Shown: positions 1 through 8,739 of the stretch, piece after piece
Layout of the letters: the number at the start of each line of letters is the position of its first letter
How positions within the stretch are numbered: the stretch's first letter is position 1
NCBI RefSeq assembly: GCF_024053505.1
Contig: NZ_JAMXQS010000005.1
Span: 62,001-126,000 of the forward strand
From: Mesorhizobium liriopis
Lineage (GTDB): Bacteria; Pseudomonadota; Alphaproteobacteria; Rhizobiales; Rhizobiaceae
Direction: 5' to 3'
DNA: 64,000 nt
The notes under the pieces: model-generated
Told to the model about the DNA's origin: nothing
What the model saw: the letters and a program-made list of their open reading frames with translations, nothing else
Databases searched by the model: none
Position numbers and translations under genes: made by a program

Positions 1-188
1 CAGCCCTCAATCTGGTGCCACATGACATTTTTTTCGATATGCCAAGTCTGTTTGAACTCGTTCCAACGAGTCAACGCGTTGCTTTCCCCATACATGAATA
101 CTGGCTAGATATAGGGCGCCACAACGATCTTGAGAAAGCTACTCAAGAGTACATACTACATTTCGGAAATACAAAATCATCATCATAA
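1..188 (+). CDS. Sugar nucleotidyltransferase, C-terminal end (partial)
   Basis: The reading frame enters from the left edge (first full codon at base 3) and stops with TAA at 186-188, giving 61 residues. The stretch FPIHEYWLDIGRHNDLEKA is the characteristic C-terminal part of NTP-transferase proteins that activate sugar phosphates (RmlA/ManC-like or CBS-NTP transferase proteins of surface-polysaccharide loci). The catalytic N-terminal GGxGTR region lies outside the window, so nucleotide and sugar cannot be named. A second sugar nucleotidyltransferase (manC-like) lies 1.6 kb away on the opposite strand, which suggests an envelope-polysaccharide locus. Confidence 0.75.
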   Translation, partial: ALNLVPHDIFFDMPSLFELVPTSQRVAFPIHEYWLDIGRHNDLEKATQEYILHFGNTKSSS

Positions 189-476
189 CGGTTGAAATTG
201 AACTCTTGTATGAGGCAGTTAGGATACTTCACCGAACGTCTCTTGTCCAAGTTGTAGATTGCGGCCCGCTGTTGACAGTCGTGTTCATTGAATAGGGTTT
301 GGCAGTTCTCTCCAGAGCAGGGAAAACCTGACGTTTGGACGAGCGGTTGATCCCATACTCTCGCGGTTAAGATTTTTGTCAGGAAAGGTGAACTCCTAGA
401 GCAGTGGAGGGCAGGCTCCGCCTGACGCCCACCTGTCGACAGACGATTAGTGTAGCCCGTGGGTTCTAGAGGCCAC
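189..476. other. Intergenic, no gene recognised
   Basis: Between the nucleotidyltransferase stop and the left end of the IS3 relic. Open frames here show no family resemblance and contain many rare codons; I see no promoter or hairpin I would defend. Confidence 0.5.
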
Positions 477-1762
477 CTGATCGCCCCCCCCACTGGGTAG
501 TACGGATTGAATGTTAGTTCATGGTTGGTTTTGGTGCCATGATGAGCTTGGCCGGCAGAGCTGGTCGGGTCAGCGCACCCGGCGAAGCAGCCAACGAGGG
601 TACGAACACGTCGGGTTCTGGGGTTTGTAGCCCAGCGAGCCGTGAAGCTGAACGGTGTTGAAGCGCCTTCGCCAACTCTCGATGATGATCTAGGCCTCGT
701 GCAGGCTGCGGAACACCTCGCCATCGAGCAGTTCGTTGGGCAGGCCAGCGCTGAACCGCTCTACAAAGCTGTTCTCACACGGGCTACCGGGAGCAATGTA
801 GGCGGTTTTGGCACCCACGCCCTTGATCCACACCTGCACGCTCTTGGCGACGAACTTCGGCCCGTTGTCGGAACGAACATGCTCCTGAACACCGCGTGAG
901 GCACGAACAGGTCCGACAGCACGTCGATGACGTCATGGGCCTGGAGCTTTCGCGCCACCCGGATCGCCAGACACTCGTGGGTGAACTCGTCGATCACGTT
1001 CAACATCCTAAACTTGCGCCGGTTGTGGGTACGGTCTTCCACGAAGTCGTGGCTCCACAAGTGAGCCCGGCGCTCCGGCCTGAGCTGAATTCACGAGCCG
1101 TCGTTGAGCCAGAGCCGCCCACGCTTGGGCTGCTTGGCAGGGATCTTCAGCCCCCCTCGGCGCCAGATCCGCTCGACGCGCTTGTCGTTCACCACCTAGC
1201 CCGCATCGCGAAGCGGAGCTGAGATCTTTCTGTAGCCGTGAACCCCCATACCGTCAGGCCAGCTCGAACAGCTCAGCTGTGAGCTGCTCTTCGTCGTCGG
1301 TGCCCCGCGGCACTTGGCGCTGTATTGAGCGATGCTGTCCGAGACCACGGCAGACGCGCCGCTCCGACAGGTTCAGCACTTGAATGACATGCTCAATACA
1401 GGCGCGCCGGCGATCGGGGCGAGAGTGTTTCCCCTTGCCGCCTTCGCCAAGATCAGCTTGTCGAGCGTGAGATCGGCAACTGCTTTTCGCAATAGCTGGT
1501 TCTCCGTATTAAGCTCTGTGAGCCGCTTCACCTGGTCAAGGTTCAGCCCACCGGACTCCTTTCACCAGCGATAGTAGATCACTTCTGTCACGCCGATTGA
1601 GCGAACCGCCTCCGTCACCGGCCTACCTTGCGCCGTCAGCACATCAACCTGCCGTAGCTTCGCAGCGACCTCTTCAGGCTTGGATCGCTTGGCCATCTTC
1701 CGTCCTCCTTCAGTCTCTCAAAGCGATACTTCAGGGCCAACCAGTTCAATGGGGAGGATTAG
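477..1762 (-). mobile_element. Decayed IS3-family (IS407-like) insertion sequence
   Basis: About 1.29 kb bounded by imperfect terminal inverted repeats: CTGATCGCCCCCCCCACTGG at the left and, read on the minus strand, CTAATCCTCCCCATTGAACT at the right. It carries an OrfA/OrfB transposase pair on the minus strand, with in-frame stops and frameshifts. Size and organisation fit the IS407 group of IS3. The exact ends and any target duplication are not clear, so the boundaries are approximate. It lies between two sugar-nucleotide genes and 60 bp past the 3' end of the manC-like gene. Confidence 0.7.
514..1696 (-). pseudogene. IS3-family transposase OrfA/OrfB, multiply disrupted
   Basis: OrfA starts at 1696 (MAKRSKPEEVAAKLRQVDVL, a helix-turn-helix transposase N-terminus) and has a TGA after residue 44 (..IYYRW-stop-KESGGLN). 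OrfB follows in broken frames: the region around 1260-1400 reads ERRVCRGLGQHRSIQRQVPR, 761-1060 carries the integrase-core segment NVIDEFTHECLAIRVARKL, and 600-720 reads NELLDGEVFRSLHEA followed by a stop. The catalytic DDE segment after 'VLSDLF' is frameshifted. The protein cannot be made, so the element is not autonomous. Confidence 0.8.
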
Positions 1763-1824
1763 TCTCCCGTTTCGCACCACGAATCTGCCAAAGTAGTGCG
1801 ACATGCCTTCATGCATTTGAATGC

Positions 1825-3276
1825 TCACTCGCGCGCGTAGACGTCCTCGATCCTAATGATATCGTCCTCACCCGTATAGCTTCCAACCTGCACTTCGATT
1901 AGCTTGAGCTCGATCTTGCCGGGGTTGGCAAGCCTGTGAGTGCAGCCAATGGGAAGATAGGCGGCCTCGTTCTCATGGACGAGCTTGGTGCTGCCATCGA
2001 CAGTGACTTCTGCCGTGCCATGAACCACGATCCAGTGCTCGGCGCGATGGTGGTGACGCTGCAGGGAAAGCTTTCCGCCTGGCTTGACGCAGATGTGCTT
2101 GACTTGGAAGCGGTTGCCCTGGTCGATGCTTTGATACCAACCCCAGGGTCTGTGATGCCGCCGATGCTCGGACGCTGCTCGGTGTCCCTTGGACTTGAGT
2201 GTCGCCACCATATCCTTCACGCGCGCCGCCTGAACCTTGGAGGCGACCAGGACGGCATCCTCGGAGGCCACCACCACGACGTCGCTCAAGCCCACGACTG
2301 CCGTCAGAGGCCCCTCCGAGCGCACGAGGCTATCCCGGGTGTCGATGACGAATGCGTCGCCCTCGATCACGTTGTTCTCTGCATCCTTGGCTTTAACCGC
2401 GTGCAGAGAGCCCCACGAACCTACATCGCTCCAGCCGAAGGTAGCGCGCTGCACACCGGCACGCGTCGTCTTCTCCATGACGGCGTAATCGATCGAAATC
2501 TGAGGCGAGGCCGCGAAGCTTTCTTCATCCAGGCGGATGAAGTCGAGATCGCGGCGACTTGCGGCAACACTTTTCCGGGCTGCCTCGACGACGTCAGGTA
2601 CAAAGACCTGAAGCTCATCAAGCATGGTCTTGGGCGCGAAAGCGAAGTTGCCGGAGTTCCAGAGGTAGCCATCCGCGAGATACTTTTCGGCCGTCGCTCG
2701 GTCCGGCTTTTCCACAAAGCTGGAGACGGCGTAGGCGCCGCCTTCGCTTGTTCCAGATGACTCGAGACGTTCCTCCGCGGGTCTGATGTAGCCATACTCG
2801 GTGGAAGGCTGATCCGGCACGATCCCGAGCGTCATGATCCGGCCGGCAGAAGCGAGCTCACCGATCGCTTGAACATCCGCCCGGAATGCATCGTCATCCG
2901 TAACTACATGGTCGGCAGCGGTTGCGAAGCATATCGCTTCGTTGCCGCCCCGCGCCTGCGCCAGTACCGCACCAACGGCGACCGCCGGGCCTGAGTCTCG
3001 GCGCATTGGCTCTAGAACGATGTCCGCCTCCACCCCGATCGCGCGAAGCTGCTCGGCACAGATAAAGCGAAAGGCATCACTAGTAATCACGACCGGCCGT
3101 CCGAACCCTTGGCCCACGACGCGCAGGACGGCCGCCTGAAACGTCGACCGCCCCCCGCCTAAAAGCGCGATGAACTGCTTAGGCATCGTATCGCGCGACA
3201 CAGGCCACAACCGCGCTCCCGAACCACCGGCCATGATCACGGGTATGATGGTTCTTCCAACGTGCTCTTCAGCCAA
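1825..3276 (-). CDS. manC: Mannose-1-phosphate guanylyltransferase / mannose-6-phosphate isomerase
   Basis: 483 residues, the usual length of bifunctional type II AlgA/ManC/CpsB enzymes. These make GDP-mannose from mannose-1-phosphate and GTP, often with phosphomannose isomerase activity, for exopolysaccharide or LPS. The N-terminal nucleotidyltransferase domain begins with PVIMAGGSGARLWPVSR and PKQF (GTP-binding signature) and contains the sugar-binding FVEKPDR motif near residue 185. The C-terminal cupin (about residues 365-480) has the metal-binding pattern KPGGKLSLQRHHHRAEHW. The start at 3276 gives a normal N-terminus. The partial nucleotidyltransferase at the left edge supports a polysaccharide locus. 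The downstream side has been invaded by an IS3 element but the frame is intact. Confidence 0.9.
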   Translation of the reverse strand: MAEEHVGRTIIPVIMAGGSGARLWPVSRDTMPKQFIALLGGGRSTFQAAVLRVVGQGFGRPVVITSDAFRFICAEQLRAIGVEADIVLEPMRRDSGPAVAVGAVLAQARGGNEAICFATAADHVVTDDDAFRADVQAIGELASAGRIMTLGIVPDQPSTEYGYIRPAEERLESSGTSEGGAYAVSSFVEKPDRATAEKYLADGYLWNSGNFAFAPKTMLDELQVFVPDVVEAARKSVAASRRDLDFIRLDEESFAASPQISIDYAVMEKTTRAGVQRATFGWSDVGSWGSLHAVKAKDAENNVIEGDAFVIDTRDSLVRSEGPLTAVVGLSDVVVVASEDAVLVASKVQAARVKDMVATLKSKGHRAASEHRRHHRPWGWYQSIDQGNRFQVKHICVKPGGKLSLQRHHHRAEHWIVVHGTAEVTVDGSTKLVHENEAAYLPIGCTHRLANPGKIELKLIEVQVGSYTGEDDIIRIEDVYARE

Positions 3277-3356
3277 TGATTGCTCCCACGCCAGGACGAC
3301 TCACAGCATTCGCCCAATCAACCGTTCTATCTTGCATGATGCCGTAAGGTGGCAAG

Positions 3357-3488
3357 CTACCCTTTCAGTCCACCACCAGCACGCAGCATGTCGTCGCGGT
3401 CGTATCGGCCCTTCCGCCCACACAAAGCGCAGGCCACCTCGACCTTGAGGCTGGGGTAGGACTTCAGGGTGTCAGCGACTCGGCTCAT
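3357..3488 (-). CDS. Small CxxC zinc-ribbon-like hypothetical protein, probably truncated
   Basis: 43 codons (MSRVADTLKSYPSLKVEVAC...) with a CALCGRKGRYDRDDM segment. This resembles the N-terminal CxxC part of small phage-associated or island-associated proteins in alphaproteobacteria. Only one CxxC pair is present, so a complete zinc ribbon would need dimerisation or a lost C-terminal half. It is divergent from the gene starting at 3513, with only 24 bp between the two start codons. Function unknown. Confidence 0.4.
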   Translation of the reverse strand: MSRVADTLKSYPSLKVEVACALCGRKGRYDRDDMLRAGGGLKG

Positions 3489-3512
3489 GAGAACATAGTA
3501 GGAACAAATGCC

Positions 3513-3815
3513 TTGAGCGGGCAATCCCGACTCGCTTACGTTCGCGAACATATCCACGGAGAGTATCCCATGGTCGTGCGCGCAATGCCTGCCGAAATCA
3601 TCAACCTGCCCGACTTCGAGACGGACATGACAACAGTGGCCCGGCTGATCCGCAAGCACCGCGGCACAGTGAAGCTGAACTGCCCGCATGATCAGGCGCT
3701 CGATCGCCTATTCGACGCTCTTCTTGCCACGCTGCGCGATGTCACCGGCGAACCGATCCCGCCATGGGCGGAAGACGCGGCCTTGCGGAAGGCTAGACGC
3801 GAGCGGAAGGCATGA
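3513..3815 (+). CDS. Hypothetical protein, 100 aa
   Basis: Unrecognised protein. The first residues (MSGQSRLAYVREHIHGEYPM) may be upstream of the true start; methionines at residues 20 and 25 are alternatives. The C-terminal half is rich in charged residues and ends with a basic tail (RKARRERKA). Its stop overlaps the start of the helix-turn-helix protein gene at 3812 (ATGA), so the two are probably cotranscribed. The setting with small divergent and overlapping genes resembles a phage or integrative-element remnant. Confidence 0.5.
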   Translation: MSGQSRLAYVREHIHGEYPMVVRAMPAEIINLPDFETDMTTVARLIRKHRGTVKLNCPHDQALDRLFDALLATLRDVTGEPIPPWAEDAALRKARRERKA

Positions 3816-4207
3816 CTGAGGAACGCTTGGAGATCCGCCACTACGCGCTGTGGACGGCTATTGATGATCTTGCCGTCCAAGTGAACCTCAGTCCGTCCGC
3901 CCTTGCCATCCACGCTGGGCTGAACTCATGCACGCTGAACCGTTCCAACCGAACTCGGGGCGGCACGCTCCATTGGTCGAGCACAGCGACGATAGGTGCC
4001 CTCCTGTCGGTCACGGAAACGAGCTGGGGCGAGTTCGGGCACCTTGTCGATCTTATCGAGCAGGCGCAGCTCAACCAGATTGTAGAAGCGCAGAAGAAGG
4101 CCCGCGAAGTCGGGGGGACAACGCGGGCTAAGGGCGAGCGAGCAAGTACGGGAAAGCTCGCCAGGTCAGAGTGTCAAATGATATTACGCAACGGAAGCGA
4201 AAGCTAG
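3812..4207 (+). CDS. Helix-turn-helix protein resembling the N-terminus of S24-type phage repressors
   Basis: 131 residues. Residues 10-75 read LWTAIDDLAVQVNLSPSALA, then IHAGLNSCTLNRSNR, then STATIGALLSVTETSWGEFG. This is the layout of the DNA-binding domain in alphaproteobacterial LexA/CI-like (S24 peptidase) regulators. The C-terminal S24 protease domain (Ser-Lys dyad) is missing; a short basic tail follows instead. It therefore looks like a truncated regulator or a stand-alone DNA-binding protein. It overlaps the preceding gene by 4 bp. Confidence 0.6.
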   Translation: MTEERLEIRHYALWTAIDDLAVQVNLSPSALAIHAGLNSCTLNRSNRTRGGTLHWSSTATIGALLSVTETSWGEFGHLVDLIEQAQLNQIVEAQKKAREVGGTTRAKGERASTGKLARSECQMILRNGSES

Positions 4208-4270
4208 CCGTGCGGTTAACATATGATAGCACAAAGAGTTTGCTATCAGGCGAGGGACCAAGTCGCCATC

Positions 4271-4585
4271 ATGACCGCCGACGACACCGACAGTCTGCAT
4301 GCCTTTATCACCGAACTCATCCGCGCGGCGAACGAGATCGAGCGCGTGAGCATTCAGGAACGAGGTGCCCTACTCCGCCGAGCAGCCATCACCATCCGTC
4401 GGTTCGAAGGAGAGTCGGGCGAACTAAATGATCGAGCCTCGGTCACTGACCTTATCGATGGCTCCTTGCTTCCGCGCGTCATCCGGGCGCGCGCCAAGTC
4501 GAGCAGCCGGGCCGCTGCGAGCGGAACGGTGCGGTCCATAGTCTTTCCCCAACTTGATACAGGTGAGTGCGACGCGCTGTTTTGA
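4271..4585 (+). CDS. Hypothetical protein, 104 aa
   Basis: Start taken at the ATG at 4271 (MTADDTDSLHAFITELIRAA) rather than the upstream ATG at 4223, because the protein-like composition begins here. The first 50 residues form a helical acidic segment (ELIRAANEIERVSIQERGALLRRA split over two helices) like small rhizobial proteins of unknown function. The rest is low in recognisable features. It lies 64 bp after the HTH gene on the same strand. A strong hairpin about 140 bp downstream may end this unit. Confidence 0.45.
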   Translation: MTADDTDSLHAFITELIRAANEIERVSIQERGALLRRAAITIRRFEGESGELNDRASVTDLIDGSLLPRVIRARAKSSSRAAASGTVRSIVFPQLDTGECDALF

Positions 4586-4725
4586 GCGTCACCTTGCGGT
4601 TACTCGGGTTGAACTCCCCACTCGTTCGAGTAGCTAAGTGTTCCGGTATCGAACTCGGTCTAACCCCTTCATCGAGTTGCCAGCATTCAGCGCACCATCG
4701 AGCGGTTGGGGGTGAACCTCTCGGT

Positions 4726-4770
4726 CGGCCCGACACCCACTTCCGGTGGGGTGGTGTCGGGCCGTTTTCG
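4726..4770 (+). terminator. Rho-independent terminator
   Basis: Stem CGGCCCGACACCCAC / GTGGTGTCGGGCCG around a short loop, followed by TTTTCGTT. This is the strongest hairpin in the region. It lies on the strand of the 3513-4585 gene group and upstream of the sulfotransferase gene. Confidence 0.7.
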
Positions 4771-5106
4771 TTGCTCCGTCGACAACGGAGGTCCATCGGA
4801 GACCATTTCTATCTTCAGTCTTGAGTCGCGCGACATGACGAACGCGGCGTCACATTCCAGGCGACACGGAATGTCGCTTTACCGATGGTGGATTTGAGCC
4901 GGCGCAGCTATCTGCACGCCGCCTCCCATGCTCCCTGCAAAGATCGTGGGTTCAGCAACCCCGGCTCGGCACTTGCGTCTCTACCCCCGAGGCTTGTGCC
5001 GAGCCGACAGCGCCTGAATAGAAACTTGTGTTCGCCCTGCGCTCAAACCCGCGCAAAGTGTCTCGGACCTTGCGTTAGCGGTGGAAATTCTTTCTACGCT
5101 TGCTGC

Positions 5107-5850
5107 ATGATCGTATCGCATCAGCATCGCTATGTATTTGTCCATGTCCCAAAGAATGCGGGGACGACAATTGCAACGCATCTAGCGAAGTATCTCGGCC
5201 CACGAGACCTCATGCTCGGGTCTTGGACTGAAGCTCTAGCAGGCGGTGCGAAGCTCAACCGGCGCATGACGAACATTATCTTACGCAATCGCTCGCCGTT
5301 TTCAGTGATACGAAGCGCAGTCCGCCGACGCAGCATCGCAAAAATGCTCGACACTGCAACCAAACGTCATTTCTCGAACAAGCTTTGGGATCACTCAAGC
5401 TTGGCTGAAATTGAAGCACATGAAGCTTTCGATGACGGTGCGTACTTCAAGTTTTGCGTTGTCCGGAATCCGTTCGAGCGTCTTGTCTCGCTCTACAATT
5501 GGAGATACCGGAATTTCGAGCGCCGCCCATCTTTTTCGACGATGCTTCGGCTGATTGATGACGGTTGCGCCGACATGCATGGGATCAACTGGCAGACTTG
5601 GGACCTCTACACGCGCGACAACAAGATTGCCGTCGATTTCGTAGCGCGGCAGGAACAGCTTGCTGCCGACTTTGGAACTATATGCTCTCAGATCGGCATT
5701 CCGTACCAGCCTGAGAACCTTACCCGCGAGAAGTCGAATGCGCCTAAGAACCATGTGGCAGCTTCATACTACAAGCCGGGCGATCGAGAGATCGTCGAGC
5801 GCGTGTATGCAGACGAAATCGAACACTTTGGCTACCGCTTCCCCAACTAA
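5107..5850 (+). CDS. Sulfotransferase family protein
   Basis: 247 residues from the ATG at 5107. The longer frame begins at 4885 but its first 74 residues show no similarity. The N-terminus YVFVHVPKNAGTTIATHLAK contains the 5'-PSB loop (VPKNAGTT) that binds the phosphosulfate of PAPS. FCVVRNPFERLVSLYNWRY near residue 120 is the 3'-phosphate-binding motif (RNPxxRxxS). Both are typical of the Golgi-type sulfotransferase 2 family, whose bacterial members decorate surface glycans or lipids. No signal peptide or membrane segment is seen, so action is cytosolic. Its neighbourhood with sugar-nucleotide genes suggests a polysaccharide acceptor, which is inference. Codon use is more AT-rich than the flanks, consistent with transfer. 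Confidence 0.8.
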   Translation: MIVSHQHRYVFVHVPKNAGTTIATHLAKYLGPRDLMLGSWTEALAGGAKLNRRMTNIILRNRSPFSVIRSAVRRRSIAKMLDTATKRHFSNKLWDHSSLAEIEAHEAFDDGAYFKFCVVRNPFERLVSLYNWRYRNFERRPSFSTMLRLIDDGCADMHGINWQTWDLYTRDNKIAVDFVARQEQLAADFGTICSQIGIPYQPENLTREKSNAPKNHVAASYYKPGDREIVERVYADEIEHFGYRFPN

Positions 5851-6087
5851 CGCATGAGCTGCGGAAGGCATCGCCCGCTAGCACGAAGCCTTGCGGCAGG
5901 TCGAACGCCTGCGCTCAGGTAAAGCCCGGCAAGATGGTGTTCATGTCGGTTGGCATGGCGATCCCATGGTGAGTAGAGCGATGAGCATCGTGTTATCGAT
6001 TGCTCAACTGCGTCGACGGTCAGGTCCGGCGTTAAGGAGGTCCAAACCCTCGGCGTCAGACTGCTTAGGTTCCTTCACGGCTACCAG

Positions 6088-6303
6088 TTACGTTGTGGCC
6101 TGCCCCCCGAAAAGTTCTCTAGTCCAAGCCTGCGAGCGGCCATGGCCGGCAATAGTGCCGCCGGCCTCGTCCATCAGCACCGGCACGGTCCAACCCCACT
6201 GAGTGATCGAGGCTGCAATCTGCGCAACCTGTTGCTGACTATGGGTTCGCGCGTTCCTGGCATACGGGATCAGGGAAGCAACCGCATGCCGCTCGACACG
6301 GTC
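6088..6303 (-). pseudogene. Fragment of ParB-domain phage DNA methyltransferase
   Basis: A 71-codon open stretch ending at TAA 6088-6090 reads AVASLIPYARNARTHSQQQV, AQIAASITQWGWTVPVLMDE and AGGTIAGHGRSQAW. This is the ParB/sulfiredoxin-like nuclease domain found at the N-terminus of many phage and island DNA-modification methyltransferases. The sequence degenerates right after the GHGR motif, and no methyltransferase motif (DPPY) is visible further on. No start codon fits. Interpreted as a remnant of a prophage or island. Confidence 0.65.
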
Positions 6304-6737
6304 GGTAGGCTAGGCTTGGACTCCAAGCGCATGCTGATCAGACATTGAAAAGCGGCTCAGTCATGGGCGTCCAAAACGAAACGAAACGCGACAAACAGGT
6401 CTGGCGCTAGCACGATGTCGGGGCCGGCCCGACCCGCATGACCCCACACCCCCAACAGAAGGGGCCCGTACCGGGGGCGGGGTGGAGAAGCGTGCTGCTC
6501 TGCCAAGTCTCGCACAGGGCAGCGAGAAGCTGTTCGGCCACGAAGGGATGGGCGGGGAGTAGCATGCAGACTGCTCGGCGTTGGCAGGCTGCAGTGCAGC
6601 GATGGTTGCCATCGCCTGCGCCCTCAGCTCTGCATCAGCATGATCGTGTTCCATGCCCTGTAGACTACCAGATCGCCTAAATCATCGTTATCTCGACAGG
6701 TCTTCGATCGTTTGCGCATGAATACGCAGACACGGAC
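6304..6737. other. Intergenic with no recognised gene
   Basis: A C- and G-rich stretch. A minus-strand frame from 6654 begins plausibly (MEHDHADAELRAQAMATIAA) but then becomes low-complexity Pro/Arg-rich sequence, probably a decayed gene. Nothing else can be supported. Confidence 0.4.
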
Positions 6738-7604
6738 ATGAGTGGTGATCTACTGCGTTCCACAGTCCGTGACGCGCTATTCCAAGAACCAGGAGCCCAT
6801 CACCTGAGCCGCCTGTCGAACCGTCTACAGCGTGTGCTGCTCCTGATTGTGGCAAGCCTCCTGGTCTGGCTTGTGATGGCATATCTGCTCTTACCCTTCG
6901 CATTTCGCCACTACGAGCATCAGCAAGCGCTCGGTGTTCTGCCGATGGTGACTCAGACCGCAAACGGCATGGCAGGCGATCCGTTCAACATCGGTCTTGT
7001 GGGCACACAAAGGCAGGTTGTCGGTGTCATGCACAAAGCAGGTTGGTTTCCGGCCGACCCTGTGACGCTGCGCACCAGCATCGAGATCATCGGCAGCGTT
7101 CTGCTTGACCGCGCTTACGCAGATGCGCCTGTCAGTCCGCTCTTCTTCGAAGGACGCAAGCAGGACCTCGCCTTTGAGAAAGCCATCGGCCGCAGTGCTG
7201 ATCGGCGCATGCATGTCCGCTTCTGGCAGGCTCTGCGCAAGGGCCGCGAGGGACGCCCTGTGTGGCTCGGCGCTGCCACTCTCGATAGCGGCGTCGGCTT
7301 CAGTCATTATACGGGCGAGGTCACCCATGCCATTGCGCCTGACATCGACGCCATGCGCGACACGCTTTCCACACAGCTCGCCGAGACTGAACTGATCACC
7401 GAGACCTACGAGGTGTCTGGCATCGGACCGACGCTCTTTGGCCGCAACGGTGAGGGCGACCGCTACTGGACCGATGGGGAGATCACGGTGTCCGTCATCG
7501 CCGTGGATGGCGAGACGGGCACCAACCCACCCGCAGTCTTATCCAAACCGCCGCTTATCGATCTCAAGGACCGAGCCTGGCAGACAGTGATGACACCGAA
7601 CTGA
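6738..7604 (+). CDS. LssY C-terminal domain membrane protein
   Basis: 288 residues. One membrane segment near residues 35-55 (VLLLIVASLLVWLVMAYLLL) is followed by a soluble domain with the LssY_C pattern. That includes DPFNIGLVGTQRQVVGVMHK, AGWFPADPVTLRTS, 'SPLFFEGRKQDLAFEK', 'RMHVRFW' and 'LGAATLDSGVG'. LssY_C proteins occur near or fused to PAP2-like phosphatases, but their biochemical role is unknown; a lipid-related envelope role is inferred. The gene stands alone, convergent with an AraC regulator gene. A second ATG-rich start is not apparent, so 6738 is used. Confidence 0.8.
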   Translation: MSGDLLRSTVRDALFQEPGAHHLSRLSNRLQRVLLLIVASLLVWLVMAYLLLPFAFRHYEHQQALGVLPMVTQTANGMAGDPFNIGLVGTQRQVVGVMHKAGWFPADPVTLRTSIEIIGSVLLDRAYADAPVSPLFFEGRKQDLAFEKAIGRSADRRMHVRFWQALRKGREGRPVWLGAATLDSGVGFSHYTGEVTHAIAPDIDAMRDTLSTQLAETELITETYEVSGIGPTLFGRNGEGDRYWTDGEITVSVIAVDGETGTNPPAVLSKPPLIDLKDRAWQTVMTPN

Positions 7605-7735
7605 GCGGGTCTGCGACTGGGCGCGTGCGCGTTGGTGTCGCGATTGGCAGCGTGCCGGATTGTCCGTTCCGACTCCTTCTACGTCATGGAGTTCCTATTC
7701 TCGAGCGTCTCCAAGCGGACATGATCTTGGCAGCT

Positions 7736-8641
7736 CTAGCCGGCCTCGACGCTGTTTTGACGTGCGAACCGGATGGGTGGCACACCCACGAACCGGGTGA
7801 ACGCGACACTGAAGGCACTGGCGGATCCGTATCCGACGGTTTCAGCAATCTCCTTCACTCCGCCGTCCCCTTGCCGCAACATGTTCCTGGCAAGGGCCAT
7901 CCTCCACGACAGGAGGTACTCCATCGGCGGCACACCAACCTCCTTCCGGAACCTGTCGAAGAACACCGAGCGGGACATGGATGCCTCTTTCGCCAATCGT
8001 CCTACCGTCCAGCCGTGACTGGGATTACGGTGGATGCAGCGTATGGCGCTGCCCAGCCTGGCGTCCGCCAGTCCCCGGAGTAGTCCCGGCGGAGCAGTAT
8101 CGTCCGACGCGGCCCGCAATGCCTCGATGAGCAACACGTCGAGCAGGCGCCCTATGACCATCTCCCGAGCGGGCCTATCGTCTCGCGCCTCGTTCCTTAC
8201 GAGTTGCACCAGTGTGGCGACCCGCTTCAGCCCCCGAACGTGGATGAACTCGGGAAGGAGGGACAGGAGCAGTTCGGCATCGGGCGATCCGAAGGCAAGG
8301 CGGCCGGCCAGCATGCGCACGTCCGCGGGTCCTTCCAGATCGCCGTGCCTCATCTCGTCATCCAGCATGGAATGGACTGACTGCCCTTTGGGTGGACCGC
8401 CGTCGAGGCTGCTCATTGTGAAGTCACGAGCCGCTGGAACGAGCACGAAGTCGTTCTCCTTCAGCTCCAGCTGCGGACGTCCTTCCAAGGACAGCAGCAC
8501 GCCTCCCTCCAAGATCGCGCAAAACAGGGGATCGTTCGTCACCGACACGTCGATCCGCCACGACCCCGCGCCACTTGCCTGCTTCGAGAAGGGCAGGCTT
8601 GGCTGGAGCAGTGCCACCACCTCGGCGAAGGGATCAGTCAT
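7736..8641 (-). CDS. AraC-family transcriptional regulator with cupin sensor domain
   Basis: 301 residues from the ATG at 8641 (MTDPFAEVVALLQPSLPFSK). The N-terminal half is the cupin of the AraC_binding type seen next to short-chain dehydrogenases (SGAGSWRIDV, LKENDFVLVPAARDF). The C-terminal 100 residues hold two helix-turn-helix units, including LAKEASMSRSVFFDRFRKE and IAETVGYGSASAFSVAFTRF. It is divergent from the SDR gene at 8740 across a 98-bp gap, the classic arrangement for controlling that gene. The inducer is unknown. Confidence 0.88.
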   Translation of the reverse strand: MTDPFAEVVALLQPSLPFSKQASGAGSWRIDVSVTNDPLFCAILEGGVLLSLEGRPQLELKENDFVLVPAARDFTMSSLDGGPPKGQSVHSMLDDEMRHGDLEGPADVRMLAGRLAFGSPDAELLLSLLPEFIHVRGLKRVATLVQLVRNEARDDRPAREMVIGRLLDVLLIEALRAASDDTAPPGLLRGLADARLGSAIRCIHRNPSHGWTVGRLAKEASMSRSVFFDRFRKEVGVPPMEYLLSWRMALARNMLRQGDGGVKEIAETVGYGSASAFSVAFTRFVGVPPIRFARQNSVEAG

Positions 8642-8739
8642 TTCTGGACGCTCGCGAATGCTATACGGACTTGCGATGATAGGAAGTCTGGATGACGGCG
8701 TCCACATGTCTCCCGTGCACAAGCACGAAAGGAGAAACC

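Noticed and set aside
143-724. 193-codon minus-strand open frame at the left end
   Set aside because: Composition is not protein-like, it overlaps the IS3 relic and the real plus-strand nucleotidyltransferase end.
1936-2760. 274-codon plus-strand open frame
   Set aside because: Lies fully antisense to manC, whose motifs are unambiguous; a GC-rich shadow frame.
4600-4720. tRNA-like T-arm sequence (GGTTGAACTCCC) before the terminator
   Set aside because: No matching acceptor stem or anticodon arm could be found.
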